A DNA stretch of 64,000 bases from Methyloligella halotolerans (GCF_001708935.1 NZ_MASI01000006.1:124001-188000); one strand, 5' to 3'; positions 46,701 to 55,834 are shown, counted from the first letter of the stretch. The notes: generated by a model from the letters alone, not told the origin. Numbers and translations: made by a program.

Positions 46701-46729
46701 GGGGCGCCCCGAGACGATCGGGGTGCCCC
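46701..46729 (+). terminator. Hairpin terminator after the Met-rich protein gene
   Basis: A 12-pair stem (46701-46712 with 46718-46729, one G-U pair) encloses a 5-base loop. Only a weak T/C tract follows, so it may be an imperfect intrinsic terminator. Confidence 0.6.
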
Positions 46730-46876
46730 TCGCCTTCTCTCCGACTGCTAAGCACGTTACCCCGCCGTTCGACCCATCGGGGGACTTCGCCGCTCAACTC
46801 AATTTTTAATTGAATTGCACGCGTCTGCACGGGAAGATTGGGATCTCACCTTGATCCACCAACTTCCCGGGTATCC

Positions 46877-47851
46877 ATGCGCCGTCCTGCAAAAGTCACC
46901 TTGTCCGTTCTCGGCTGCCTGCTGGTGGCCTTCCTCGCCGTCTTCATCGGCATCTACATGTATTGGGGGTGGTACGGCATCAATGTCGTGCTGCAGCGGG
47001 GCGGCAGCCAGTGGGTCACCGTCACCAAGGACGACGAGCGCCTCTCGCCGGCCATGCGCCTGGCGCTTCAGGAAAACCCGCCTCCCGGCGAGGCCGGCAA
47101 GCTCGAGTGGAAAGAGATCGCGCCCGGCTTCGAAGCGGGCACCCTGCCCGTTCTAGTGGACGGCAAGGAGGTCGACAGCTTCCTGCTGGCGCGGATCGAC
47201 GCAAAGCGCTTCAAGCTCGTCGTGCGAATCTCGCCGCCTGGCGATAACGAGGTCGGCGACTGGATGGACGAACTCGGTGCGGTGATGGCCGTGAATGGCA
47301 GCTATTTCGCCATGGATGGCTGGCCGGACACGCCGCTGGTCGCAGACGGAAAGCGCTATGGCCCGGAGGAATACGACGCGACCCACGGCGCTTTCGTCGC
47401 CAAGGGCGATGAGGCCCACATCGTCGATCTGAAGGACCGGGACTGGCAGGAGGTGCTGGAAGGCGCCGATGACGCCATGGTTTCCTATCCGCTGCTGGTC
47501 GACCGGAACGGGGAGAGCCGCTCCAAGGGCGACAATCGCTGGCTGGCCAACCGCAACTTCGTGGCCGAGGACAGCGAAGGCCGGATCATCATCGGCACCA
47601 CGACGGATGCGTTCTTTTCGCTTAACAGGCTGGCGACCTTCCTAGCGAACTCGCCGCTCGATCTGGACATCGCGCTCAATCTCGATGGTGGACCGGTGGC
47701 GTGTCAGGCCATGCAGCTGAACGGCTTTAAGCGGGATTTCTGCGGCGACTGGGAGATCGCGGTGGACGACGAGGAGATCAAGCTCCTTACACCCATGATC
47801 GGCCAAAAGCGCTGGACCCTGCCCATCGTCTTCGCGGTCATGGAGCGGTGA
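46877..47851 (+). CDS. Membrane-anchored phosphodiester glycosidase (NAGPA-like) family protein
   Basis: The 324-residue protein has an N-terminal membrane anchor (about 7-30). Its catalytic-type domain has AVMAVNGSYFAMDGWPDTPL, NRNFVAEDSEGRIIIGTTTD and ALNLDGGPVACQ, features of the phosphodiester glycosidase (NAGPA/DUF2233) family. That family removes sugars from phosphodiester linkages, for example on cell-wall or surface polymers. ATG 46877 is the likely start; TTG 46838 extends it by 13 codons. The stop overlaps the GH25 muramidase start as GTGA, which suggests a joint role in the cell envelope. Confidence 0.75.
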   Translation: MRRPAKVTLSVLGCLLVAFLAVFIGIYMYWGWYGINVVLQRGGSQWVTVTKDDERLSPAMRLALQENPPPGEAGKLEWKEIAPGFEAGTLPVLVDGKEVDSFLLARIDAKRFKLVVRISPPGDNEVGDWMDELGAVMAVNGSYFAMDGWPDTPLVADGKRYGPEEYDATHGAFVAKGDEAHIVDLKDRDWQEVLEGADDAMVSYPLLVDRNGESRSKGDNRWLANRNFVAEDSEGRIIIGTTTDAFFSLNRLATFLANSPLDLDIALNLDGGPVACQAMQLNGFKRDFCGDWEIAVDDEEIKLLTPMIGQKRWTLPIVFAVMER

Positions 47852-48549
47852 TATTGACAGCCGTGCGCATTTTCATCGGGGCCGCCGTGCTGACCGTGGC
47901 GGTTGCGGTCGTCGCGGGAATCTATCTTTTGACCTATAGACCTGACGCAAGCCTGTATCCCGTGCGCGGTATCGACGTCTCTCATCATCAGGGCGATATC
48001 GATTGGGACAAGGTGGCGGCCGACAATGTCGCCTTTGCCTACATGAAGTCGACCGAAGGGGGCGACTGGAAGGACCGCAAGTTCCTCGAGAACTGGAAGG
48101 CGGCGAAAAAAGCAGGGATCGCGACGGGCGCGTATCACTTCTTCACGCTGTGCCGCCCGGGGAAGGACCAGGCGGAGAACTTTCTCGCCACCTTGCCGAA
48201 GGACGGCACGATGCTGCCGCCGGCGGTCGATCTGGAGTATGTCGGCAACTGCAAGGAACGTCCTACGCCGGAGGCACTAAAGCCGGAAGTCGACGCGTTC
48301 TTCGGAATGGTGGAGGAGGCGCTCGGCCGGGAGGCGATCATCTACGCGCCGGAGGATTTTCTCGCGGACTATGGAGACGCTTTGCCGGACCGGCCGCTCT
48401 GGCGCCGCTCGGTTTTCCGCCCACCCCACAAGGACGACTGGCTCCTATGGCAGTACACGTTCACCGGCTTCGTCGACGGCATCGAGGAAGGCGTGGATTT
48501 GAACGTGCTGAAGGGGGATGAGGCTGTGCTGTCTAAGCAGCTCCGGTAG
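47848..48549 (+). CDS. GH25 family muramidase (lysozyme)
   Basis: The 233-residue protein has an N-terminal membrane segment (about 3-28) and a GH25 barrel. It shows GIDVSHHQGDIDWDKVA, AYMKSTEG, AYHFFT, AVDLEYVGNC (catalytic Asp-x-Glu) and the closing VDLNVLKG. It cleaves the MurNAc-GlcNAc bond in peptidoglycan and is probably anchored to the periplasmic face of the inner membrane. It is translationally coupled to the phosphodiester glycosidase. No phage genes surround it, so a housekeeping wall-remodelling role is more likely than phage lysis. Confidence 0.85.
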   Translation: MILTAVRIFIGAAVLTVAVAVVAGIYLLTYRPDASLYPVRGIDVSHHQGDIDWDKVAADNVAFAYMKSTEGGDWKDRKFLENWKAAKKAGIATGAYHFFTLCRPGKDQAENFLATLPKDGTMLPPAVDLEYVGNCKERPTPEALKPEVDAFFGMVEEALGREAIIYAPEDFLADYGDALPDRPLWRRSVFRPPHKDDWLLWQYTFTGFVDGIEEGVDLNVLKGDEAVLSKQLR

Positions 48550-48572
48550 GCCGAGGCCTGGCCGACCGCCCT

Positions 48573-50246
48573 CTACCGCCGCTTTAGCTTGCGGCGCCGG
48601 CCTTTCACGGTTTTCGGGGCGCCGCCGAGCTTGATCTTGGTGCTGCTGGCCGTGAAGGACGCGAAATCGGCCGGCGCCGGCTGGGCCAGAGGGCCCGCAG
48701 GTGGCCGACCCGCGGCCTTCAGGAATTCAGCCTGGCCGACCAGCCCTTCGAGCTGACCGGGGCGGGCCTTGCGCATCTCCGTCCTGTAGCGCTCATAGGC
48801 CGACCGGCTCAGCGATCCCGCCTTTGCGATCTCGCGGTCCTTGTAGAACCCCTTGGCGATCAGAAGCAGGGTGTAGACGGGGGCACTGAAGAGATACGCC
48901 GTGTCGAGATCCATCATCTCGGGCGTGGTGTGCTGCCAGACCTTCAGGTTCTCCTGCAGGCGGTCTGAGAGCTTCATCTCCTCCCGGGCCACGCGCCAAT
49001 ATTCGGAATCCTGCCGGTTGTTGAGGTGGTAATGCGCCTGCACGAAGTCGCGCACCTCCTCGTAGACCTTGGAGACCTGGCGGTTATAGGCAGCCGCCAG
49101 CTCGGGCTCGAAGTCCTGGGTCGGCAGGTAGTGGTGGAGCCAGCGCGCGCCCAGATCGGTCATGAAGATGGCGGTCGCCTCCAGGGGCTCGATGAAGCCG
49201 CAGGAGAGGCCCAGCGCCACGCAGTTCTTCACCCAGGCATTGCGGACCCGGCCGGTGCGCATGGGGATGATACGGGGCTCGTGTCCCTTGGCCTGGTCTC
49301 CGTAGAAGGCGAGGAGCTCGTCCACGGCCTCATCGTCGGAGATGAACTTGCTGGAATAGATGTAGCCGGTGCCGACGCGGGTGGTCAGGGGGATGTTGAA
49401 GTTCCACCCCGCCTTGAAGCCGGTTGCGCGGGTCGTCGGCGCCATGACGCGTTCGTCTTCGTGGGGAATCTGGACCACGGCCGCGCGGTCGTTCAGCAGA
49501 TGGTCGCCGTAGGATTCGAAGGGTTCACCCAGAGCCTGCTGAAGGATGGAGCCGCGGAAGCCCGTGCAATCGATAACCAGATCGACCGGATGCTCGCCTC
49601 TGTCCCGCAGGCTGAGGGACTTCACGAAGCCGCGCTCGTCGAGATTGACCTCGTCGACATCGGCGAGGATGTGGTTCACGCCCCGATTGGTGGCGACATC
49701 CTTCAGGAAGGCGGCGAGCTTGGTCGCATCGAAGTGATAGGTGTAGCCCAGCTCGCCGCTGAAATCGGGGGCGCCGGGACGGCGAGGCGCCAAATTGCGG
49801 CGGACGATCTCGACGGCGGGCGAGAAGAGCCGCACGTAGTCGAGGCCCGCCTCGGGGCCGCGATGAGCGGCATCGAAGGTCACGAAATAATCGGCCAGCT
49901 TCCGGCCGTCGATCTGGCCGGCCGCGTTCAATACGTTCAGGAACTCGGTCGGGCGGCCCTTATCGTCGTGGTTCCAATTGATGAAATGGGCCGCGACCTT
50001 GAAGGTCGCGTCGGTGAGCTTCAGGAATTCGGATTCCGAAACGCCGAGCTGATTGAGCAGCACGACCATGCCGGGGAGGCTCGCCTCGCCCACCCCCACG
50101 ATGGGGATGTTGGGCGACTCGATCAGGGTGATCTCAGGTCCGCCGCGCCCATCTTTCGACGAGCAGTAGCGGTTGAGAAAGGTTGCTGTCAGCCATCCCG
50201 CCGTGCCGCCGCCGACGATGGTGATGCTGCGTAGTGGTTCGCCCAT
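48573..50246 (-). CDS. Flavin-dependent halogenase-like protein (tryptophan halogenase family)
   Basis: The 557-residue protein has the FAD-binding ITIVGGGTAGWLTATFLNR, GVGEASLPG, Lys83 in ATFKVAAHFINW (the position of the hypohalous-acid lysine), LGYTYHFDATKLAAFLKD, DCTGFRG, and CGFIEPLEATAIF. The family's WxWxIP motif reads W281-N-F-N-I-P286, so the second Trp is Phe. It probably binds FAD supplied by a separate reductase and halogenates, or hydroxylates, an aromatic substrate. The last 20 residues are strongly basic. No biosynthetic cluster is next to it. Confidence 0.82.
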   Translation of the reverse strand: MGEPLRSITIVGGGTAGWLTATFLNRYCSSKDGRGGPEITLIESPNIPIVGVGEASLPGMVVLLNQLGVSESEFLKLTDATFKVAAHFINWNHDDKGRPTEFLNVLNAAGQIDGRKLADYFVTFDAAHRGPEAGLDYVRLFSPAVEIVRRNLAPRRPGAPDFSGELGYTYHFDATKLAAFLKDVATNRGVNHILADVDEVNLDERGFVKSLSLRDRGEHPVDLVIDCTGFRGSILQQALGEPFESYGDHLLNDRAAVVQIPHEDERVMAPTTRATGFKAGWNFNIPLTTRVGTGYIYSSKFISDDEAVDELLAFYGDQAKGHEPRIIPMRTGRVRNAWVKNCVALGLSCGFIEPLEATAIFMTDLGARWLHHYLPTQDFEPELAAAYNRQVSKVYEEVRDFVQAHYHLNNRQDSEYWRVAREEMKLSDRLQENLKVWQHTTPEMMDLDTAYLFSAPVYTLLLIAKGFYKDREIAKAGSLSRSAYERYRTEMRKARPGQLEGLVGQAEFLKAAGRPPAGPLAQPAPADFASFTASSTKIKLGGAPKTVKGRRRKLKRR

Positions 50247-50344
50247 TTCGCCCCCAGTCCGTTTCCCCTGAAGCTAGACACAGGCTCGGGACGTGCCAAG
50301 GGCTAATGGGCCGCATGGCGGCAGGCCGCGCGGTCGCCTCGCCG

Positions 50345-51782
50345 TCACTCGGCGTCTTTGAGGAAGTTCTTGTAGATCCAGCCGCCCTGGCCGCCTTCGG
50401 GATCGGTGACCTTGAGCCAGCCATACTGATTTTCGGTCACCCGCAGACGCTTGCCCTTCGGCTGGACGATCACCGTCTGGCCATCGGAGGCCGGTTTCGC
50501 ACGCATATTCACCGCCGTGGTCACCACCATCCACTTACCGTCGGACGCGGCGCCGGCGACACCGTCATCGGCGGGCTGGCCGAGCGACGATGGCTGGGGC
50601 TGGGCGCCGGGAGACGTTTGAGTCTCCCCTTCCACGGAAGCGGTTTCGACCGGATCGGCAGAGCTCTGGTTCTGCTGGGCGGAGAAGGGATCCTGCTCCC
50701 CGTCGCCGGCTTCGTCAGCCGCGGTGACTGCCGCCTCTCCCCGAACCACGAGGGTGGTCGAGGCATCGGAGAGGACGCCGCCCTGGGCATCGATCAGCGC
50801 AACCCTCACAGGATGGCTTCCTGTGGTGCCCGGCGGCACGGTCACGGCGAGATTTCCGATCTCGTCGGCAGCGAGATTCCATTCGCCGTTACCCACGGGA
50901 CGGCCGGCGGAAAGGCTCGCCCCCTCGGGCAGGCCGCCGATGATCACGGAGCTGCGCTCGGGTACCGCATCGGACGGGTCGAGAGAAATGGGGAAGGGAA
51001 TGGCAGCAGCCGGCGCCAGCTCGATCATGGACGCGGTGGAAAGCTCCGGCGCTGCGGCAGCCGCGGTCTCCGCAGGCGGCGTCGCGGCCTCTGCGGGCGG
51101 TGCGGAGATATCCTCGATATCGGATTCCGCTTCTGCCGCGAACCGGCCTTCGATGGATTTCCCCGTCTCCGGCGCGCTATCGGGACCGAACAGGCTGGCG
51201 ATGCCGACGATCAACAGACTGAGGACGACCATGCGCCCGCGCCGCCGCCGGCAACGACGATGGGCTTACGGTCCCACAGGTCGCGAAGCTCGATGCTCTC
51301 TGCTTGTTGGCACGCGCAGGCTTGCCGGGCGGGCGGGCAGCGGCGCGCGGTCTCTCGGAGAGATTGCGCGGCGGCTCCGGCGCGATATGGCGGGCGATGG
51401 CGTCGGGTGTCAGCTCTTCCGAGGCATTCCCGCTGCCGACCGGACCTGGCTGCCCCTGCCATCCCGGCGCACCGTCGAATGCGGGATCTTGGACATAGGG
51501 ATCCTGTGCATAAGGATCTTGAGGATAGGGGTTCTGAGCGTAGGGATCTCGGACATACGGATCTTGAGCGTACGGATCTGGAAATGCCGCATCCTGAAAT
51601 GCCGGATCTTGGAAAGTCGGATCTTGGAAAGCCGGATCTTGGAATGCCGGATTTTGGCCGTGGCGGCCCGGGGCCTGCCCAGAAGCGGTATGGTGCGGCC
51701 CATCGGGCCTCGGCCGGTCTGCCGGCGCACCGCTCCGATTGGGGCCGTTATGGTTCGGCCGGTCGTGACGCATGTTACTCAT
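50345..51782 (-). CDS. Membrane protein with QDP repeats, one membrane helix and C-terminal SH3 domain; two frameshifts
   Basis: Repaired, this is one protein of about 479 residues. It has a cytoplasmic N-terminus with about twelve pentapeptides of the form (F/Y/A)QDP(A/Y), a conserved-looking SIELRDLWDRKPIVVAGG stretch, and a membrane helix (VVLSLLIVGIASLFG). An Ala/Pro/Glu-rich periplasmic region follows, then a beta domain, and an SH3 domain (VVTTAVNMRAKP, GGWIYKNFLK). Two single-base losses (about 51300 and 51240-51250) place these parts in three frames; adding two bases makes the total length divisible by three. The SH3 resembles the one at 16746-17246. Its role is probably envelope-related, otherwise unknown. 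Confidence 0.65.
51482..51660 (-). repeat. 15-bp tandem repeat encoding QDP pentapeptides
   Basis: About twelve degenerate copies of a 15-base unit built around GGATCTTG (plus strand) encode xQDPx pentapeptides in the membrane SH3 protein. The four copies nearest 51600-51650 are almost identical, so recent expansion is likely and copy number may vary between strains. Confidence 0.85.
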
Positions 51783-52238
51783 TGAGGTTCCCCCTCATAC
51801 GGATCCGCTCCCGCGGCGGCGGTTCAGGCTTCATGGCCGGCGGCGTCCAGACCCTTCAAGACGCTAAGGCTGCACGCCATGCTGCGCCGAAAATCTCGGC
51901 TGCGGCCCTGCGGAACGTTGAACTTTGGCAGTCGCTGGTCGCAGGCGAAGTGGCGCAAACAAGTGCCGGCCACAGTAAAGCCAAGTGGACTCATGCCAGA
52001 GGGCAAGACGCATCGCGTCCTCCGAAGTCCCCCAGCCATACCCCTGCGAAATCGGTATCGGGACGCATTGGTGCGAAGGCACTGGCCCGATTGTTTTTTC
52101 GAGGTTTTCTTTTACCTCAATTTCAATGGAAGCGCAGCCGAAAGAAAACGGCAAGTCCCATCGCGCGGTGACATGAAATGACCTTGTTGCAGCCACAAAC
52201 CCCGCCGGTCAGCCAGCGCCGCGATTTCCGCTGTTTCT
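51783..52238. other. Intergenic region with no supported gene
   Basis: This 456-base gap lies between the repeat-bearing SH3 gene and the porin gene. Frames of 60-110 codons exist on both strands but show no ribosome site, domain or composition typical of the neighbouring genes. I see no RNA gene. A T-rich patch near 52090-52110 lowers the local GC content. Confidence 0.5.
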
Positions 52239-53636
52239 CTAGAACCGCCAGACGGACCGGGTACCGATCACGGTGGAATCCTTGAGCAGCTTGTCGCTTC
52301 CCGGATCGGTATAGCCGCCGCCCGGACGCCAGAGATACTGGAGGGTCGTCTGCAGGGTCCAAGAGTCCCGCAACGCAAGAGTATAGGTGAGTTCGGCCAG
52401 GGCCTCGTATGAACGGCCGATCAGCGCGCCGCTATCGATGTCGAAGGCCTGGGCCGCATCGGAGATGCCGGTCCGCTCATAACCGAAAGCAATCGCATCG
52501 TCTGGACGGGACGGCATCAACCCCGTGAGTATAATTCCGGCCTCGGTGTAAAGCTCGATGAAGTTGCGGTCCTCAGGCCCCCCCATGACGCGTCCGAACA
52601 GCGTAACCCCCTGCTCATCCTTCGCACCGGCAGGCTGCCAGATCATCTGCTGCAGGATGGCGTAGAACGCGTGATCGCCATCTATAGTCGCGCCCTTCAA
52701 CCCGCTCACTGCGATGGGGTTGCCGCCCGCATCGAACCGGAGATCGGAGAAGGTGTCAGCATGGTGCCATCCGCCGAGCTTGACCTCGCCCGGCAGGCCG
52801 TTCGCGATGTCGTAGCGGAACGCCATCTCGCCCATCACCAGCGGCGGGTCGCCGATGGGGAAGTCGACGCCGTGGGGATTGCAAAGCTGAGCATCGCGCT
52901 CGCTGCAATCCTCGGCAACGAGGCCGTTGAATGCGGCGATCTTGATCTCGAAGCTATCCGTAGGCCTGACCGCCAACCGGATACCCGGGGCGGCCATGGG
53001 ATAGGCCGGGCCGCCTTCGGGGATATCGAAGCCGGCGATGGTCGGCCAGCCCCAGGTGCCGTTCAGCAGGTAGCCGGAGGCTTCGGTGAGCATGAATTCC
53101 GTATCCGCCGCCAACTGGCCGAAGCGGATTGAGACGCGGTCCTGAAACAGGCTCTGCTCAAGCCAGATTTCCGAGAAGCGCGTGGCGGGATCGGCCTCGA
53201 TATTGCTGGCCGGCGCCAAGCCTCCCGTACCTTCGGCGGTGATGCTCTGGCCATGGATCTGAAAGGCGTCGGCGTGGAAGCAGAGTCCCTGCCAGCCGCC
53301 GAGCTTCGTAAGGTCCGCATTGACGGAAAGAGTGAGCAGGCCGTCATAGGTCGTCGCCCGGCCGAGACCGCCTGAGAGATTGGAGAAGACCTCGCCCGTG
53401 TAGGAGCCGCCGATAGCGATGCCCCTGTCGGTCAGGGCTCCCCTCCCATCCTCCAGACGCGGGGCGTAGGGGACGGCGAAGTGATCCGCGAAGCATCCGG
53501 CGGCATGTCCGTCTCCGGCCCAGAACGCGACTGGAAGGACCGCGACGGCAAGCGCGGCGCGCCGGCTGCGGCGAGACAACGCCCGTCGCAATCGGCGCGG
53601 CCTCCGCCCTGCCCCGTCCTGCCACGTGTTTCCCAT
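52239..53636 (-). CDS. OprB-family carbohydrate-selective porin
   Basis: The outer-membrane barrel protein of about 465 residues has a signal peptide, with an unusually Arg-rich N-region (RRPRRLRRALSRRSRRAA) before a hydrophobic core ending in GDGHA. Family features include GSYTGEVFSNLSGG, EIWLEQSLFQDRVSIRFGQL, PEDRNFIELYTEAGI, and the C-terminal RDSWTLQTTLQYLWRPGGGY with a terminal Phe. OprB porins admit sugars across the outer membrane. ATG 53636 (behind GGGGGC) is chosen over the upstream in-frame start at 53738. Confidence 0.85.
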   Translation of the reverse strand: MGNTWQDGAGRRPRRLRRALSRRSRRAALAVAVLPVAFWAGDGHAAGCFADHFAVPYAPRLEDGRGALTDRGIAIGGSYTGEVFSNLSGGLGRATTYDGLLTLSVNADLTKLGGWQGLCFHADAFQIHGQSITAEGTGGLAPASNIEADPATRFSEIWLEQSLFQDRVSIRFGQLAADTEFMLTEASGYLLNGTWGWPTIAGFDIPEGGPAYPMAAPGIRLAVRPTDSFEIKIAAFNGLVAEDCSERDAQLCNPHGVDFPIGDPPLVMGEMAFRYDIANGLPGEVKLGGWHHADTFSDLRFDAGGNPIAVSGLKGATIDGDHAFYAILQQMIWQPAGAKDEQGVTLFGRVMGGPEDRNFIELYTEAGIILTGLMPSRPDDAIAFGYERTGISDAAQAFDIDSGALIGRSYEALAELTYTLALRDSWTLQTTLQYLWRPGGGYTDPGSDKLLKDSTVIGTRSVWRF

Positions 53637-53800
53637 CAGCAAGCCCCCACTGCTGATATTCCTTCCGGTCGGTCCCTTGGCGTGTCCGCGCCCCGCGACA
53701 CCGCAATTTGCAAAGCCGGAACCTCGCAGGGATTGCATGGTTTCCTGGAAGGTACACCCTTCCTAGGTACACCCTTGACGAGCCCCAGAGGAGAAGGCGT

Positions 53801-54721
53801 TTGGCCTATACGTTCAAAGCCGGAAAATCTGTCGAAAAAAACACGCGCCGCGTGGCGAAGAGCCAGGTCGACAAGGCCATCGCGGAGATCGACGACAGCG
53901 ATCTCGGCTTGAACGATACGATCCACCAGGTCCGCAAGCGCTGCAAGAAGCTTCGCGGACTTATCCGTCTCGTGCGGCCGGGCTTCGACGATTACGCGAA
54001 GGAGAATGCCGCCTTCCGGGAGGCGGCAGGCTCGCTTTCGGTCCTGCGGGATTCCGAAGCGATGCTCGAGACCCATGACGCGCTGATGGATTTCTATGCC
54101 GACCGGACGGATGCACCGGTCTACGCCTCTGTCCGCAACCGTCTCGTCGAGCGGCAGGAAGAGGCGGCAGAGAATCACGGGTTGGAAGAAAGGCTGGCGG
54201 TGCTCCGTGACCGCCTTTCCGACGCGAAGCCCCGAATCGAAAAATGGGAAATCGAGGGGAACGGTTTCGCCGCCGCGGCGGACGGCCTGCGCAAAACCTA
54301 CAAGCGCGGCCGCGATGCCATGGCAGAGGCAGCCGAGCGCCCCGCGCCGAACTCAATGCATGAGTGGCGGAAGCGGGTGAAATATCACCGCTATCATGCC
54401 CAGCTTCTGAGCGATATCTGGCCCGCGGCGATGGAGACCCACGTCGCGGCGGCCAAGAGCCTCGGCGATGTCTTGGGCGATCATCACGATCTCGCCGTTC
54501 TCCAGGAGGCCCTTCCATCCCTGTTCGGCGGTGAGACCGACGAGATGAAAGCCTACCTTGGATTGGCGCAAGGGCGTCAGGCCCTACTGGCGTCACAAGC
54601 GCTTCATTGTGGCCAGCGAGTATTCGCCGAAAAGCCGTCTGCGCTCACCCGGCGCTGGCGGCACTATTGGGATGCTTGGCAGGCCGGGCACGAGGACGCT
54701 CATCTGCTGCAGGCGGCTTAG
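53801..54721 (+). CDS. CHAD domain protein
   Basis: The 306-residue helical protein has the conserved histidines of CHAD domains: IHQVRKRCKKLRGLIRLVRP, LSVLRDSEAMLETHDAL, MHEWRKRVKYHRYHAQLLSD and LGDHHDLAVL. CHAD domains bind polyphosphate and are often found with polyphosphate granules. I chose TTG 53801, which has AGGAGAAG at good distance; the frame is open upstream to 53708 but that part overlaps direct repeats (GGTACACCCTT twice) and lacks family similarity. The antiporter gene follows 56 bases later. Confidence 0.85.
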   Translation: MAYTFKAGKSVEKNTRRVAKSQVDKAIAEIDDSDLGLNDTIHQVRKRCKKLRGLIRLVRPGFDDYAKENAAFREAAGSLSVLRDSEAMLETHDALMDFYADRTDAPVYASVRNRLVERQEEAAENHGLEERLAVLRDRLSDAKPRIEKWEIEGNGFAAAADGLRKTYKRGRDAMAEAAERPAPNSMHEWRKRVKYHRYHAQLLSDIWPAAMETHVAAAKSLGDVLGDHHDLAVLQEALPSLFGGETDEMKAYLGLAQGRQALLASQALHCGQRVFAEKPSALTRRWRHYWDAWQAGHEDAHLLQAA

Positions 54722-54777
54722 ACGCAAAAGCCTGCCAACCTGGATCCTCTCCGATCCCGACCCAGAGGATATCGCCA

Positions 54778-55776
54778 GTGATTGAAGTCGGAGCCTTCGC
54801 GCTGGCCGCTCTCGTGATCGCCCTCGCCGGTGTCTACATGACCCGGGTCGCCGACACGCTCGCCGACCGCACCGGGCTCGGCGAGGCCGTGGTGGGTGGT
54901 ATCCTCCTCGGCGCTGCGACATCCCTCTCCGGTGTCGTCACATCGGTCTCGGCGGCCATCGACGGATTGGCTCCCCTCGCCGTCTCCAATGCCGTGGGCG
55001 GCATATGCGCTCAGACCGTGTTGCTGGTCGTCGCCGACCTCACCTATCGCCGCGCCAATCTCGAACATGCCGCGGCAGACGAGAAGAACATGCTGCAGGC
55101 GGCCCTGCTCGTCCTGCTGCTCGGCGTCGCTCTTGCTGGCTACGTCACGCCACAGCTGACCGTCTGGGCGCTGCACCCCGTCTCCTTCATCCTAATCGCC
55201 GCATACATCTTCGGCGTCCGGACCAATGTCGCCCTGCAGGAGCGGCCGAGCTGGAAGCCAAGGCAGACCTCGGAGACCCAGCCTGACGGGCCGGAGGAAG
55301 AGGCGATGCAGGAGGCGCTGATGCCGCTTCTGCTGAAGTTCGCGGGGCTCGCGGCCGTCCTCGCCGGGGCCGGTTACGTCGTCGCAAAGACCGGCGCGGC
55401 CATTTCGGCGGATTTCGGGATATCGCAGACGGTGGTGGGTGCGCTGCTGACCGCTACCGCCACCTCTCTGCCGGAGCTCGTGACTACGGTTGCCGCCGTT
55501 CGCCGCGGCGCGCTGCAACTCGCGGTCGGCGGCATCGTCGGCGGCAACACCTTCGACGTGCTCTTCCTGACCATCTCCGATTTCGCCTATCGCGACGGCT
55601 CCATCTACGCCGCCATGGGCTCCCGCGACGCCCTGCTGCTGGTTGCGGGCGTCGTGATGACGGCGATCCTTCTCATGGGGCTGATTCTGCGCGATCGCAA
55701 AGGCATCGGCTTCGAAGGCATCTCGATTCTCGCGGTCTATGCCGCGGTTATCGCCTTGCAGATCTATCTGGGCTGA
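54778..55776 (+). CDS. Ca2+/cation antiporter (CaCA) family membrane protein
   Basis: The 332-residue protein has about ten membrane helices in two halves. Each half contains an alpha-repeat: GATSLSGVVTSVSAA near residue 46 and ATATSLPELVTTVAAV near 230, with GNTFDVLFL after the second. The first repeat lacks the acidic residue present in the second (ELVTT), so its ion specificity may differ from typical CaxA-type exchangers. A charged cytoplasmic loop lies between the halves (about 150-180). The start is GTG 54778. It is likely co-transcribed with the CHAD gene. Confidence 0.8.
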   Translation: MIEVGAFALAALVIALAGVYMTRVADTLADRTGLGEAVVGGILLGAATSLSGVVTSVSAAIDGLAPLAVSNAVGGICAQTVLLVVADLTYRRANLEHAAADEKNMLQAALLVLLLGVALAGYVTPQLTVWALHPVSFILIAAYIFGVRTNVALQERPSWKPRQTSETQPDGPEEEAMQEALMPLLLKFAGLAAVLAGAGYVVAKTGAAISADFGISQTVVGALLTATATSLPELVTTVAAVRRGALQLAVGGIVGGNTFDVLFLTISDFAYRDGSIYAAMGSRDALLLVAGVVMTAILLMGLILRDRKGIGFEGISILAVYAAVIALQIYLG

Positions 55777-55834
55777 GGTGCTTGCGCGACGTTAGGGAAT
55801 TGATCGAGTACGGTCTTTTCCGTACGGCTTCTGC

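Noticed and set aside
46852..46857. TGATCC before the phosphodiester glycosidase gene
   Set aside because: It lies only 20 bases before the start codon, without a matching -10.
47848..48549. GH25 lysozyme as a prophage remnant
   Set aside because: No integrase, holin, structural gene or attachment-site repeat is nearby and base composition is like the neighbours.
50234..52171. A 645-codon plus-strand frame across the repeat region
   Set aside because: It is low-complexity sequence created by the 15-bp repeat read in the wrong strand; the minus strand has a domain-containing protein.
53718..53742. EcfG promoter before the CHAD gene (GGAAC-N16-GGTT)
   Set aside because: One mismatch in the -10; possible but not strong enough to list as a feature.
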